A stretch of DNA of 14,245 nt from JAZGDL01 sp036477795 (GTDB taxonomy: Bacteria > Planctomycetota > Phycisphaerae > UBA1845). Location of the stretch: contig JAZGDL010000369.1 in NCBI GenBank assembly GCA_036477795.1, forward strand, positions 1 through 14,245, written 5' to 3'. This document shows positions 1-6,002 of the stretch, piece after piece. The notes under the pieces were generated by a model that saw only the letters and a list, made by a program, of their open reading frames with translations, ran no database searches and was not told the DNA's origin. The translations under genes were made by a program, and so were the position numbers. Each line of letters starts with the position of its first letter. Position 1 is the stretch's first letter.

Positions 1-134
1 CTCAGAATTGGCGACGCTTTTGATGATCCGAGCCGCGACCGTAAGGGAGCGGTTTTCGCAGTCCGAAACATCTGCCCTCCCTTACGGTCGGGCCTCGGAT
101 AAAATGCCATCTACGTGAGACACTACATTAGATG
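1..134. repeat. MITE-like inverted-repeat element, copy 1 (left end outside window)
   Basis: This stretch aligns almost end to end with 1865-1997, from CTCAGA at its left to CACTACATTAGATG at its right. Inside are two 22-base arms at 28-49 and 77-98 that are reverse complements at about 20 positions, able to form a long hairpin whose core reads GCGACCGTAAGGGAGCGG. The right end TGAGACACTA is the reverse complement of the TAGTGTCTCA seen at the left end of the second copy, so the unit has terminal inverted repeats. It has no coding capacity. A non-autonomous element or large REP-type unit is inferred; no transposase is in the window. It overlaps the stop codon of fmt. Confidence 0.75.
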
Positions 135-1075
135 GGAACGAAGCGATCGGCGGGTTTGACGTGGCGACCATTCACGTAGGCGCCCCAGGGCATCAACTTT
201 CCGGATTGGGGCTTGATCTCGAGGATCTCGATGACGGCATCGGCTGCGGCGACGTGCAGGTTCTCCGTCAACACGCCCGGTTCTCCGTGGGGGGCGGCTC
301 GCTCGACGATCTTGGCACGGGCGAGTGTGACGACTTCGTTGCGGGAGCCGTCGGCGGATTGGAAGCGGCACGCGGCCCCGGGCCAAGACCATAGGCCGCA
401 AATACGCCGGACAACCGTTGCGGCGGCGGCGGCGAAGTCGACCCGGCCGTCTTGTTTCTTGAGCTTGGGCGCGGTGGTGGCCTGGCGATCGTCCTGGGGC
501 ACACCTTGGGGGACGCAGCCGCCTTCGAATTGCTCCAGGGCGTCGATCACGGCGGCGGGGCCGAGGTCGGCTAAGCGATCGTGCAACTCGTCGGCTGTTT
601 CGGTTTGGCCGATGGTGGTGGTGCGGGCGGTGAGGATGGGGCCGGCGTCCATACGATCGACTAGTTTGAACACCGTCACGCCCGACGATCGTTCGCCGCG
701 CATGATGGCCCATTGGAAAGGGGCAGCCCCGCGATAAGCCGGCAGCAGCGAGGCGTGAAGGTTGACGCATCCCCCGCGGATCGCGTTACGAAAAGCCGGA
801 CCGATCTTCTGGCCGAAGTCGATGACCACGCCGACGTCCGCCCGGCACGCAGCAACACGTTCCACCACGTCGGTCTCGTTGACGTTGGACGCAGTCACCA
901 CGCATAAGCCCAACTCGCCGGCTAGACGGTTTACCGGCGTGGGAGTCAGGCGCCGTCCCCGACCGCTCCTGCGATCCGGCTGGGTGATGACCAGCGGAAT
1001 CTTATGGGTCGACTGGTGCAGCGCGCCAAGGGTGGGGAGTGCGAAGTCGCCGGCGGCGATGACCATGATGCGCAT
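128..1075 (-). CDS. fmt: Methionyl-tRNA formyltransferase
   Basis: The enzyme transfers a formyl group from 10-formyl-tetrahydrofolate to the amino group of initiator Met-tRNA in the cytoplasm. The 315-residue product has the usual family length. Its N-terminal half carries the formyltransferase fold with the catalytic triad N105, H107 and D143, inside the VNLHASLLPAYRGAAP block and the RMDAGPIL block. The C-terminal part (about 205-310) fits the tRNA-binding beta-barrel domain. The ATG at 1075 lies 11 bases after the def stop; the TAAGGA spanning that stop serves as ribosome binding site, so translation is probably coupled. The final codon and TAA stop lie within the conserved right end of the repeat at 1-134, so the extreme C-terminus may have been set by that insertion. 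Confidence 0.95.
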   Translation of the reverse strand: MRIMVIAAGDFALPTLGALHQSTHKIPLVITQPDRRSGRGRRLTPTPVNRLAGELGLCVVTASNVNETDVVERVAACRADVGVVIDFGQKIGPAFRNAIRGGCVNLHASLLPAYRGAAPFQWAIMRGERSSGVTVFKLVDRMDAGPILTARTTTIGQTETADELHDRLADLGPAAVIDALEQFEGGCVPQGVPQDDRQATTAPKLKKQDGRVDFAAAAATVVRRICGLWSWPGAACRFQSADGSRNEVVTLARAKIVERAAPHGEPGVLTENLHVAAADAVIEILEIKPQSGKLMPWGAYVNGRHVKPADRFVPI

Positions 1076-1086
1076 GGTCCGAATCC

Positions 1087-1644
1087 TTACCGTTTGGACG
1101 GAGCTTTGCGTCGTCGTCGGGCGGCGGCGTAATCGGCTTCGAGTTGGCGGATGATCCGTCGATTGGCCAGTTCCGCCGCGGCTGACATGTGATCGATCAC
1201 CAATACCCCGTTCACGTGATCCATCTCATGCTGCCAGATGCGGACGATCAACTCATCCCCTTGGGCCCGCATCGGTTTGCCGGTCAGATCGAAGCCGTCG
1301 ATAACGGCATGGACGGCGCGCCGTTTAGGGACGCTGACCTCGGGAATGGAAAGGCAGCCCTCATAAGCCTCGATCGCGCCTTCAAGGTCTGATAAAACGG
1401 GATTGACCCAAACGACGCCGGCGTCCTCCTCGCGGGTGGGATTGCAAATGAACATGCGGATGGGCACGCCGACCTGCGGCGCCGCCAGCCCCAGGCCGCC
1501 GGCCTCTCGCATCAGTACTTCCATCCGCCGGGCTAGTGCCGCCAGTTGGTTATCAAATGACTCCACCGGCTTGCATTTCTTCCGCAGAACCGGATCCGGG
1601 TAGTGCACGATGCGAAGCTCGTCAAGGGGGCGGGGAAGTTTCAC
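1087..1644 (-). CDS. def: Peptide deformylase
   Basis: Peptide deformylase removes the formyl group from the N-terminal methionine of new proteins and is a metal (usually Fe2+) hydrolase. The 185-residue product shows all three signature motifs: GLGLAAPQ (50-57), EGCLS (95-99, with metal ligand C97) and QHEMDH (138-143, with ligands H139 and H143 and catalytic E140). The C-terminus is strongly basic (ARRRRKAPSKR). The start is a GTG at 1644, with a weak TGGAG about 11 bases upstream; the next in-frame Met would cut into the fold. It is first in a two-gene operon with fmt, the common pairing of formylation and deformylation, and is probably driven from the promoter at 1710-1737. Confidence 0.95.
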   Translation of the reverse strand: MKLPRPLDELRIVHYPDPVLRKKCKPVESFDNQLAALARRMEVLMREAGGLGLAAPQVGVPIRMFICNPTREEDAGVVWVNPVLSDLEGAIEAYEGCLSIPEVSVPKRRAVHAVIDGFDLTGKPMRAQGDELIVRIWQHEMDHVNGVLVIDHMSAAAELANRRIIRQLEADYAAARRRRKAPSKR

Positions 1645-1709
1645 GGAACGGGCACTCCAGGGATGATGGGCGGTGGGACATTGCCTTTCGAACGTACCTG
1701 AGATACTGT

Positions 1710-1737
1710 ATAATACCGGTAGTGTGTGATTTGTAAA
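1710..1737 (-). promoter_or_regulatory. Sigma-70-type promoter for def-fmt
   Basis: On the minus strand TTTACA (1737-1732) and TATTAT (1715-1710) are separated by 16 bases, each one mismatch from consensus. Transcription would begin near 1703, giving an untranslated leader of about 60 bases before the def GTG. The AT-rich patch also reads TATAAT on the plus strand (1709-1714), but without a convincing -35 partner. Confidence 0.55.
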
Positions 1738-1781
1738 GGACTATCAGTCAAGGAATTAGGTCTACGAACGACGCATATAAG

Positions 1782-1856
1782 CTAGTGCTCCGTCATCATT
1801 GAAGCTGCGGGTTGCCGAATGGGAGGGCGAGGCTCCCGCCGAGCCTCAGGCACTAG
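1782..1856. repeat. Small inverted-repeat element of a second type
   Basis: CTAGTGC at 1782-1788 and its exact reverse complement GCACTAG at 1850-1856 bound a 75-base unit. The interior holds nested hairpins: GGGAG (1821-1825) with CTCCC (1833-1837), or alternatively GGCTC (1831-1835) with GAGCC (1841-1845). The core GGGAGGGCGAGGCTCCC resembles, from memory, a dispersed planctomycete palindrome. It directly abuts the element at 1865-1997, as if one inserted at the edge of the other. Confidence 0.5.
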
Positions 1857-1864
1857 TCTAGTGT

Positions 1865-1997
1865 CTCAGAGTTGGTGCATTCTTCGCGAACCGAGCCGCG
1901 ACCGTGAGGGAGCGGTTCCGTCGGGGCGTAGCGTTTTCCCTCCCTTACGGTCGGGTCTCGGATAATATGCCATCTGAGTGAAACACTACATTAGATG
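1865..1997. repeat. MITE-like inverted-repeat element, copy 2
   Basis: This second copy of the element at 1-134 has near-identical length. Its hairpin arms are 1891-1912 and 1940-1961; the loop between them differs from copy 1, while arms and ends are conserved. The left terminus TAGTGTCTCA at 1859-1868 pairs with TGAAACACTA near the right end (one mismatch). The element lies in the def/TPR divergent intergenic region, so it may displace or supply regulatory signals for the plus-strand operon. Apart from the two elements and the def promoter, the 1645-2065 gap shows nothing I can name. Confidence 0.75.
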
Positions 1998-2065
1998 CAT
2001 GAGGGCAGGTGCCGCCTGAGAAATCATCCGGATTGTGTCATGCCGCCCGGATCGATCTGAACTCC

Positions 2066-3544
2066 ATGGCCAAGAACAAGAAGAAAAAAGAGCCGGCTGA
2101 TCCAGCAGAGGCTGCGGCCCGTTACTCCTGCAGCGAAACGGACAAAGCCAAGGCCCGCAAGTGGTTCGCCCGTGCCGGGGAGTTGGCTAACGATAAGAAC
2201 TGGGACTACGCGGTGCAGTGCTACGTCGACGGTCTGGGCTTCTGGCCCGAGGCGGTGGAAGAGGGTCATCAGCCGTTGCGATTGGCCGCCTCGGAGCGGA
2301 GCATCCGCGGCGGTAAGAAGCCCGGCTTCACCGAGACCATGAAATACACCATGACCGGCAAGGATGCCAAAAAGGCCATGCTCAACGCCGAGTGGCTCCT
2401 TTCCCACGCCCCACGCAATATCTCCTACATGGAGGGCATCCTCAAGAACGCCAACAAGCTCCATTGCGAGGAGACGCTGGAGTGGATCGGACCGATCTAC
2501 AGCAACGCCGCCGAAAGCGAAAAGAAGCTCAATCCCAAGCGCTTCGCCCTGCTGCGTGGAGTGAACGAGGACGCCGGCAATCGGGCTTCGGACCGTGGGG
2601 AGTCCGCCTTGGCTGTCCAATTCTATGAGCGCGCCGCCGAGGCGTTGCAGTTGCAGTCGCAGGCTGACCCCAAGGACTTGTCATTGGAGAATGAGCTGCG
2701 CGACCTGAGCACCAAGCTCACCATTCTCAAGGGGAAATACGAATCGGCGAGCACGTTCACCGAAAGTATGCGCGACGCCGAGGAGCAAAGACTGATCCAC
2801 GACCAGGATCGGATGTTCCAGGCTGATGACAGCATGCAGGAGCTGATTGCAGCAGCCCAGAAGGACCTGGCTGCCAATCCGGACAACCCCGGCAAGGTGG
2901 AGACGCTGGTGGAACTCTTGTGCCGGCGGGAGAATGAGGCCGATGAGAACCGGGCGTTGTCCATCCTGGTGGACAAATACAAGGCCTACAGGGATTACCG
3001 CTTCAAGATGCGGGCTGAAGACATCCGCAGCAAACAGATGCGGCGGACCTGGCGGGCCGCCCGCGAGTCCGGAGATGGGCAAAAGGCCAAGGAGCTGCAG
3101 ATCGAGTTGCTGAAGTTCGACATCAACGCCTACCGCGAGCGCGTCCAGCAATACCCCACGGACAACAAATTCAAGTTTGAATATGGGCTGCGGCTCTTCC
3201 AGGCCAGGAAATTCGACGACGCCATCCCGCAATTCCAGGCGGCCCGGGCGGCCCCCAAGATTCGGATGCGGGCTGAGCTGAGCCTGGGGCGGTGCTTTTA
3301 CGAGAAGCGGTTTTTCGCTCAGGCCAGCGGAACGCTCAGCCAGGCGGTAAACAGCTACGACATCCCTGACGACGCCTTGGCCAAGGATTTGCGCTATTGG
3401 CTGGCCCGATCCATGGAGGCTGAGAAGCGGCTGGACGCAGCCCGCGACACCTATGGGGAAATCCTGCAACTGGACTACAATTTCCGCGACGTGCGTGATA
3501 GGCTGCAGGCCTTGACGGCTGGGGAAACTCCGTCAGAATCTTGA
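2066..3544 (+). CDS. TPR-repeat protein of unknown function
   Basis: This is a 492-residue cytoplasmic-looking protein without a signal peptide. It opens with a lysine-rich stretch (AKNKKKKE) and consists almost wholly of charged amphipathic helices. TPR-like helical pairs are visible around residues 31-62, 176-195, 370-400, 402-432 and 440-475 (the last has WLARSMEAEKRLDAARDTYGEIL). The middle (200-350) is rich in coiled-coil-like charged helix. I chose the ATG at 2066 because the lysine-rich start looks natural; a GTG at 2009 would add 19 residues, and neither has a clear ribosome binding site. It is followed after 39 bases by rpsT, suggesting co-transcription. A scaffold role linked to translation is only a guess from position; no catalytic motif is seen. 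Confidence 0.85.
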   Translation: MAKNKKKKEPADPAEAAARYSCSETDKAKARKWFARAGELANDKNWDYAVQCYVDGLGFWPEAVEEGHQPLRLAASERSIRGGKKPGFTETMKYTMTGKDAKKAMLNAEWLLSHAPRNISYMEGILKNANKLHCEETLEWIGPIYSNAAESEKKLNPKRFALLRGVNEDAGNRASDRGESALAVQFYERAAEALQLQSQADPKDLSLENELRDLSTKLTILKGKYESASTFTESMRDAEEQRLIHDQDRMFQADDSMQELIAAAQKDLAANPDNPGKVETLVELLCRRENEADENRALSILVDKYKAYRDYRFKMRAEDIRSKQMRRTWRAARESGDGQKAKELQIELLKFDINAYRERVQQYPTDNKFKFEYGLRLFQARKFDDAIPQFQAARAAPKIRMRAELSLGRCFYEKRFFAQASGTLSQAVNSYDIPDDALAKDLRYWLARSMEAEKRLDAARDTYGEILQLDYNFRDVRDRLQALTAGETPSES

Positions 3545-3583
3545 ACCAGGTGAGCTTACAATCAACGCCAGGGAGAACTCAGC

Positions 3584-3859
3584 GTGCCCAGCACTAGATC
3601 AGCGAAGAAACGTGTCCGGCAGAACGCCGTTCGCCGGGACCGGAATCAATCCCGCCGCAGCGCCGTCAAGACGCAGATAAGGAAATTCCTCGACGCGGTC
3701 CACGAGAAAGATATCGATCGCTCCAAGGAGGAATACCACCGGGCCGCCAGGATACTCGACCAGACGTCAGCCGCGGGAACTTACCATAAGAATACAGCGG
3801 CGCGCAAGAAATCCCGCTTGGCGGCACGCCTCAATTCATTGCTGGCAGCCGACCAATAA
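3584..3859 (+). CDS. rpsT: 30S ribosomal protein S20
   Basis: S20 is a primary 16S rRNA-binding protein of the small subunit. The 91-residue, highly basic product has the family hallmarks: SAKKRVRQN near the N-terminus, a long helical middle (KTQIRKFLDAV) and the diagnostic HKNTAARKKSRLAARLN block near the C-terminus. Length is normal. The start is a GTG at 3584 with GGGAG about eight bases upstream; non-ATG starts are known for rpsT in other bacteria, where they aid autoregulation, but no regulation is demonstrated here. It lies between the TPR gene and a TlyA-like methyltransferase, all on the plus strand. Confidence 0.95.
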   Translation: MPSTRSAKKRVRQNAVRRDRNQSRRSAVKTQIRKFLDAVHEKDIDRSKEEYHRAARILDQTSAAGTYHKNTAARKKSRLAARLNSLLAADQ

Positions 3860-3900
3860 ATAACTTGTTGTCTGCGCCTCCGCAACGTGGGAGGCAGCGC

Positions 3901-4467
3901 ATGTCTGACGTAGACCCACAGCGGTATGTCTCACGAGCGGGCACCAAGCTGGCCTTTGCTCTCGATCATTTCAGGGTCGATCCGACGGGCTGGGTGTGCG
4001 CCGATCTAGGCAGCCATGTCGGCGGGTTCGTCGACTGTCTGTTGCAACGGGGAGCCGGCAAGGTGTACGCCGTTGATACCGCGTATGGAACCCTGGACTG
4101 GCGGCTGCGAAATGACCCGCGCGTTGTCGTCAAGGAACGCACCAACGCGCTGCACCTGGTGCTCGACGAGCCCGTGCGGCTGGTGACCGTCGACGTGGGG
4201 TGGACGCGGCAACACCTGGTCCTGCCGCGAGCGGTCCAGTTGCTGGACCGGGACGGCGTCATCATCTCGCTGATCAAACCCCACTATGAAGCCTCCGAAA
4301 GTGCGCTGCGCCGCGGCGTCCTGCCGGACGATGAAGTGCATCCCACCGTGACGAAGGTGGTGAGCCGGCTCGCCGAGCTGGGCCTCAGGGTCGACGCGAC
4401 CATCGAAAGCCCGCTGCGCGGGGACGCCGGGAACCGTGAAGTGCTCGCCCTCATTCGTCGCGGATAA
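3901..4467 (+). CDS. TlyA/FtsJ-like SAM-dependent methyltransferase lacking the S4 domain
   Basis: The 188-residue product has a Rossmann methyltransferase fold related to the TlyA hemolysin/rRNA 2'-O-methyltransferase family. SRAGTKLAFAL (11-21) corresponds to the segment after the S4 domain in TlyA. The SAM-binding motif I is ADLGSHVGGFVDCLL (34-48), followed by KVYAVDTAYG with the acidic SAM-ribose residue D59, the conserved RTNALHL and the SLIKPHYEA block (123-131). The RNA-binding S4 domain of TlyA (about 60 residues) is absent, and the 41-base gap to rpsT cannot hold it. I chose ATG 3901 because GGGAGG precedes it by about seven bases; a TTG at 3865 is possible but less likely. rRNA methylation is inferred from family and from the rpsT neighbourhood; the substrate is unknown. 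Confidence 0.8.
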   Translation: MSDVDPQRYVSRAGTKLAFALDHFRVDPTGWVCADLGSHVGGFVDCLLQRGAGKVYAVDTAYGTLDWRLRNDPRVVVKERTNALHLVLDEPVRLVTVDVGWTRQHLVLPRAVQLLDRDGVIISLIKPHYEASESALRRGVLPDDEVHPTVTKVVSRLAELGLRVDATIESPLRGDAGNREVLALIRRG

Positions 4468-4550
4468 GACACGCCACCGGCATGGTTGGACCTCAAGAGG
4501 GCATCTCGCCGCAATCAGGACAACCCTCACCAGGCGGACTCAGCTATCCA

Positions 4551-4567
4551 ACGCGAGGGCCTCGCGT
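4551..4567. terminator. Perfect GC hairpin between convergent genes
   Basis: ACGCGAG and CTCGCGT form a perfect 7-base stem with a 3-base loop between the convergent methyltransferase and HEPN genes. There is no U-tract on either strand, so an intrinsic terminator is doubtful. The hairpin also falls inside the apparent post-stop extension of the HEPN reading frame and may simply be former coding sequence. Confidence 0.25.
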
Positions 4568-4614
4568 GCCGCACGCCGAAAGACGCGGCAGCGGCGCCGG
4601 GCGTCGAGTGCCGA

Positions 4615-4926
4615 TTACCGGTCGGCCGACTCACCGGGATAGCGAAACGTCACGGCGAAATCCGAAAGGAAGGCAAGGTCTTCGCGCAAAGTCTCCCATC
4701 CCGGCTCCACGCTGAGGATTTGTTCCAGCCAAGCAACCAGGTCGTGGATCTTGCGGAAGGAGAGGCCCGCTTGGCAAAGCCGCGCCTTGATGTACTTTTC
4801 CGCGCATTGCTGGGCGTGGAAGCAGGCGCCATCGTAGTTCGGGTCCTTTCGGGCTCGGCACTCACGCTCCAGGATAGCGAAGTCGCCTTCGGCTTTGGCA
4901 ACCCACTCAGCGGCGATCGGCTTCAT
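4615..4926 (-). CDS. HEPN-domain protein, probably truncated by a premature stop
   Basis: The 103-residue product matches the HEPN family (PF05168 type): WVAKAEGDFAILER at the N-terminus, the conserved FHAQQCAEKYIKARL helix (36-50), FRKIHDLVAWLEQ (57-69) and a late RYPGES block (95-100). Such proteins pair with minimal nucleotidyltransferases and often act as toxin-like or nucleotide-binding partners. No Rx4-6H ribonuclease motif is visible, so RNase activity is doubtful. The start ATG 4926 overlaps the upstream MNT gene by 20 bases and has AAGG just before it. The frame stops with TAA at 4615-4617, but the same frame stays open for 24 more codons to a TGA at 4540-4542. That stretch reads like the missing last helix (SALDARRRC, then AREALALDS), restoring about 128 residues. 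A nonsense mutation is likely. Confidence 0.8.
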   Translation of the reverse strand: MKPIAAEWVAKAEGDFAILERECRARKDPNYDGACFHAQQCAEKYIKARLCQAGLSFRKIHDLVAWLEQILSVEPGWETLREDLAFLSDFAVTFRYPGESADR

Positions 4927-5227
4927 AGAGCACCTTGCCCTCTTCCAGGATCTCCCGCATGAAGTCGTCGCCCATCTGCATCCGTTCGCGCACCTTCTGG
5001 GGAGTCCGCACAAGCAGGTCCACGGGAAAGCCCGGACGCAGTCTCATCCGAATCTGAACCGATTGGTTCACGCTCTTGCCCTCAAACGGAAGGATGACCA
5101 ACAGGTCCACGTCCGAATCGTCCGTGGCCACGCCGCGGGCATGGGACCCAAAGAGCACCACCCGGTGGGGCCGAAACTCATGTCCAATCCTCCGGCCGAG
5201 TTCCTGAATTTGGCTCATGCTCACCAT
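4907..5227 (-). CDS. MNT-family minimal nucleotidyltransferase
   Basis: This 106-residue stand-alone nucleotidyltransferase has the exact signature G27-S28, then ten residues, then D39-x-D41 (FGSHARG ... DSDVDLLV), plus a third acidic residue D70 in PVDLLVR, so the catalytic triad looks intact. Related MntA antitoxins AMPylate their HEPN partner; that function is inferred, since the partner here is not the HepT subtype. The ATG at 5227 has GGGAAG nine bases upstream; an internal Met three codons on is possible. The stop overlaps the HEPN start by 20 bases, so the two are translationally coupled. The upstream region is decayed SNF2 helicase sequence, and no promoter stands out. Confidence 0.88.
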   Translation of the reverse strand: MVSMSQIQELGRRIGHEFRPHRVVLFGSHARGVATDDSDVDLLVILPFEGKSVNQSVQIRMRLRPGFPVDLLVRTPQKVRERMQMGDDFMREILEEGKVLYEADRR

Positions 5228-5369
5228 CGCGCGATACTTCCCTTACCGTCATACCCGACGCCCCCCGCGTCCATCGCCCACGGGGCACATGGTACTCGGA
5301 ACGGTGGAGCGCGGCGAGCCGGCACGCATTCGTGTGTGAGGAGTCGCCCCTCGCGTGGCAACCTGGCGG

Positions 5370-5560
5370 GTCGTCGATTCGCTCTTCCAGCGTTCCAACG
5401 CACAGGAACTTGTGGACCTGGACATTCTTGGTCTGTCCGATCCGAAACGCACGGTCGGTGGCGTGGTTTTCCACGGTCGTGTTTCACCAACGCTCGAAAT
5501 GGAACACGTGGTTCGCTTGGGGCAAGGTCGATTCAGCGTCACTTTAGGCGAGGTGGTGTC
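5370..5560 (-). pseudogene. Relic of an SNF2-family helicase C-terminal domain
   Basis: Read on the minus strand, about 5546 to 5370 encodes QANHVFHFERW, a stop, NTTVEN, ATDRAFRIGQTKNVQVHKF and GTLEERIDD. This is unmistakably the end of an SNF2/RapA-type helicase domain 2, including motif VI (the family normally reads RWWNP..E.QATDRAFRIGQ). The second Trp of the expected WW is a TGA at 5484-5486. Just upstream, the expected GLNLT segment appears only after a frame change (TLNR near 5541). After RIDD the homology ends; the family's downstream sequence is missing. It is therefore a small remnant carrying at least one nonsense codon and one frameshift. Its surroundings (5228-5666) contain no other recognisable gene. 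The neighbouring HEPN/MNT pair may have entered with it or into it. Confidence 0.75.
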
Positions 5561-5605
5561 CCGACGGGGTTGCGATGCCATCGCCGTCGGAGTGTGGAGG
5601 GGAAC

Positions 5606-5634
5606 TTGAGGAGCTCACCGTGACGACGTAAGAT
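5606..5634 (+). promoter_or_regulatory. Possible promoter of the 84-residue protein gene
   Basis: TTGAGG (5606-5611) and TAAGAT (5629-5634) are spaced by exactly 17 bases, each matching the sigma-70 consensus at four of six positions. They lie about 32 bases upstream of the ATG at 5667. The spacing is ideal but the hexamers are only moderate, so chance is possible. Confidence 0.35.
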
Positions 5635-5666
5635 AAAGACGATGTAACATAGAAGGGAGCTTTCAA

Positions 5667-5921
5667 ATGCGTCCCGGCCAAATACGCGAACATCTGAAGA
5701 TTCAGCCGTTCCGGCCGATCCGCGTTCACATCTCCGATGGATCATCCTACGACATCCGCCACCCGGAGATGGCCTACGTGACGGCTTCTCAGGTGATGAT
5801 TGCCCTGGAGATCTCCGAAGATGACCTCCCGGATAAGGTGGTGTTTTGCGACCCGGTCCACATCGCCCGCATCGAGCCGCTCGACGGAGCAAAGCCCAAG
5901 CGGCGCACCAAACGCGGGTGA
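5667..5921 (+). CDS. Conserved small protein of unknown function, 84 residues
   Basis: The product opens MRPGQIREHLKIQPFRPIRV, continues with HISDGSSYDIRHPEMAYVTA (21-40) and CDPVHIARIEPL, and ends in a basic tail (KPKRRTKRG). I recall similar small proteins with PFxPxRIHxSDGxxYDVRHPE and DPVHIxRIEP patterns as frequent in planctomycetes, but know of no function. The pattern suggests a compact beta-rich fold; there is no signal peptide, membrane segment or catalytic motif. The start is well supported by AGGGAG seven bases before the ATG. It ends 81 bases before the histidine kinase ATG, and the kinase seems to have its own promoter, so a functional link is uncertain. Confidence 0.8.
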   Translation: MRPGQIREHLKIQPFRPIRVHISDGSSYDIRHPEMAYVTASQVMIALEISEDDLPDKVVFCDPVHIARIEPLDGAKPKRRTKRG

Positions 5922-5935
5922 CAATCCCCCAACGC

Positions 5936-5944
5936 TGCTATAAT
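5936..5944 (+). promoter_or_regulatory. Extended -10 promoter for the two-component operon
   Basis: TGCTATAAT is a perfect extended -10 element (TGnTATAAT) located 31 to 58 bases before the candidate kinase starts. A GTGACA at 5919-5924 resembles a -35 box but is only 14 bases away, too close to be ideal; extended -10 promoters can work without a strong -35. The initiation point would be near 5951. Confidence 0.5.
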
Positions 5945-6002
5945 TGGCAGGCATGTCAGACCGAAATCCCTCGAAGTGCATCACGTGACACTGAGCCGGC
6001 GG

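Noticed and set aside
3541..3562. TTGAAC and TACAAT before rpsT as a promoter
   Set aside because: The hexamers are only ten bases apart, not a workable sigma-70 spacing, and the operon arrangement makes a separate promoter unnecessary.
4895..5623. 242-codon open frame on the plus strand across MNT and the helicase relic
   Set aside because: It covers MNT antisense and then degenerate sequence, with no domain or credible ribosome binding site.
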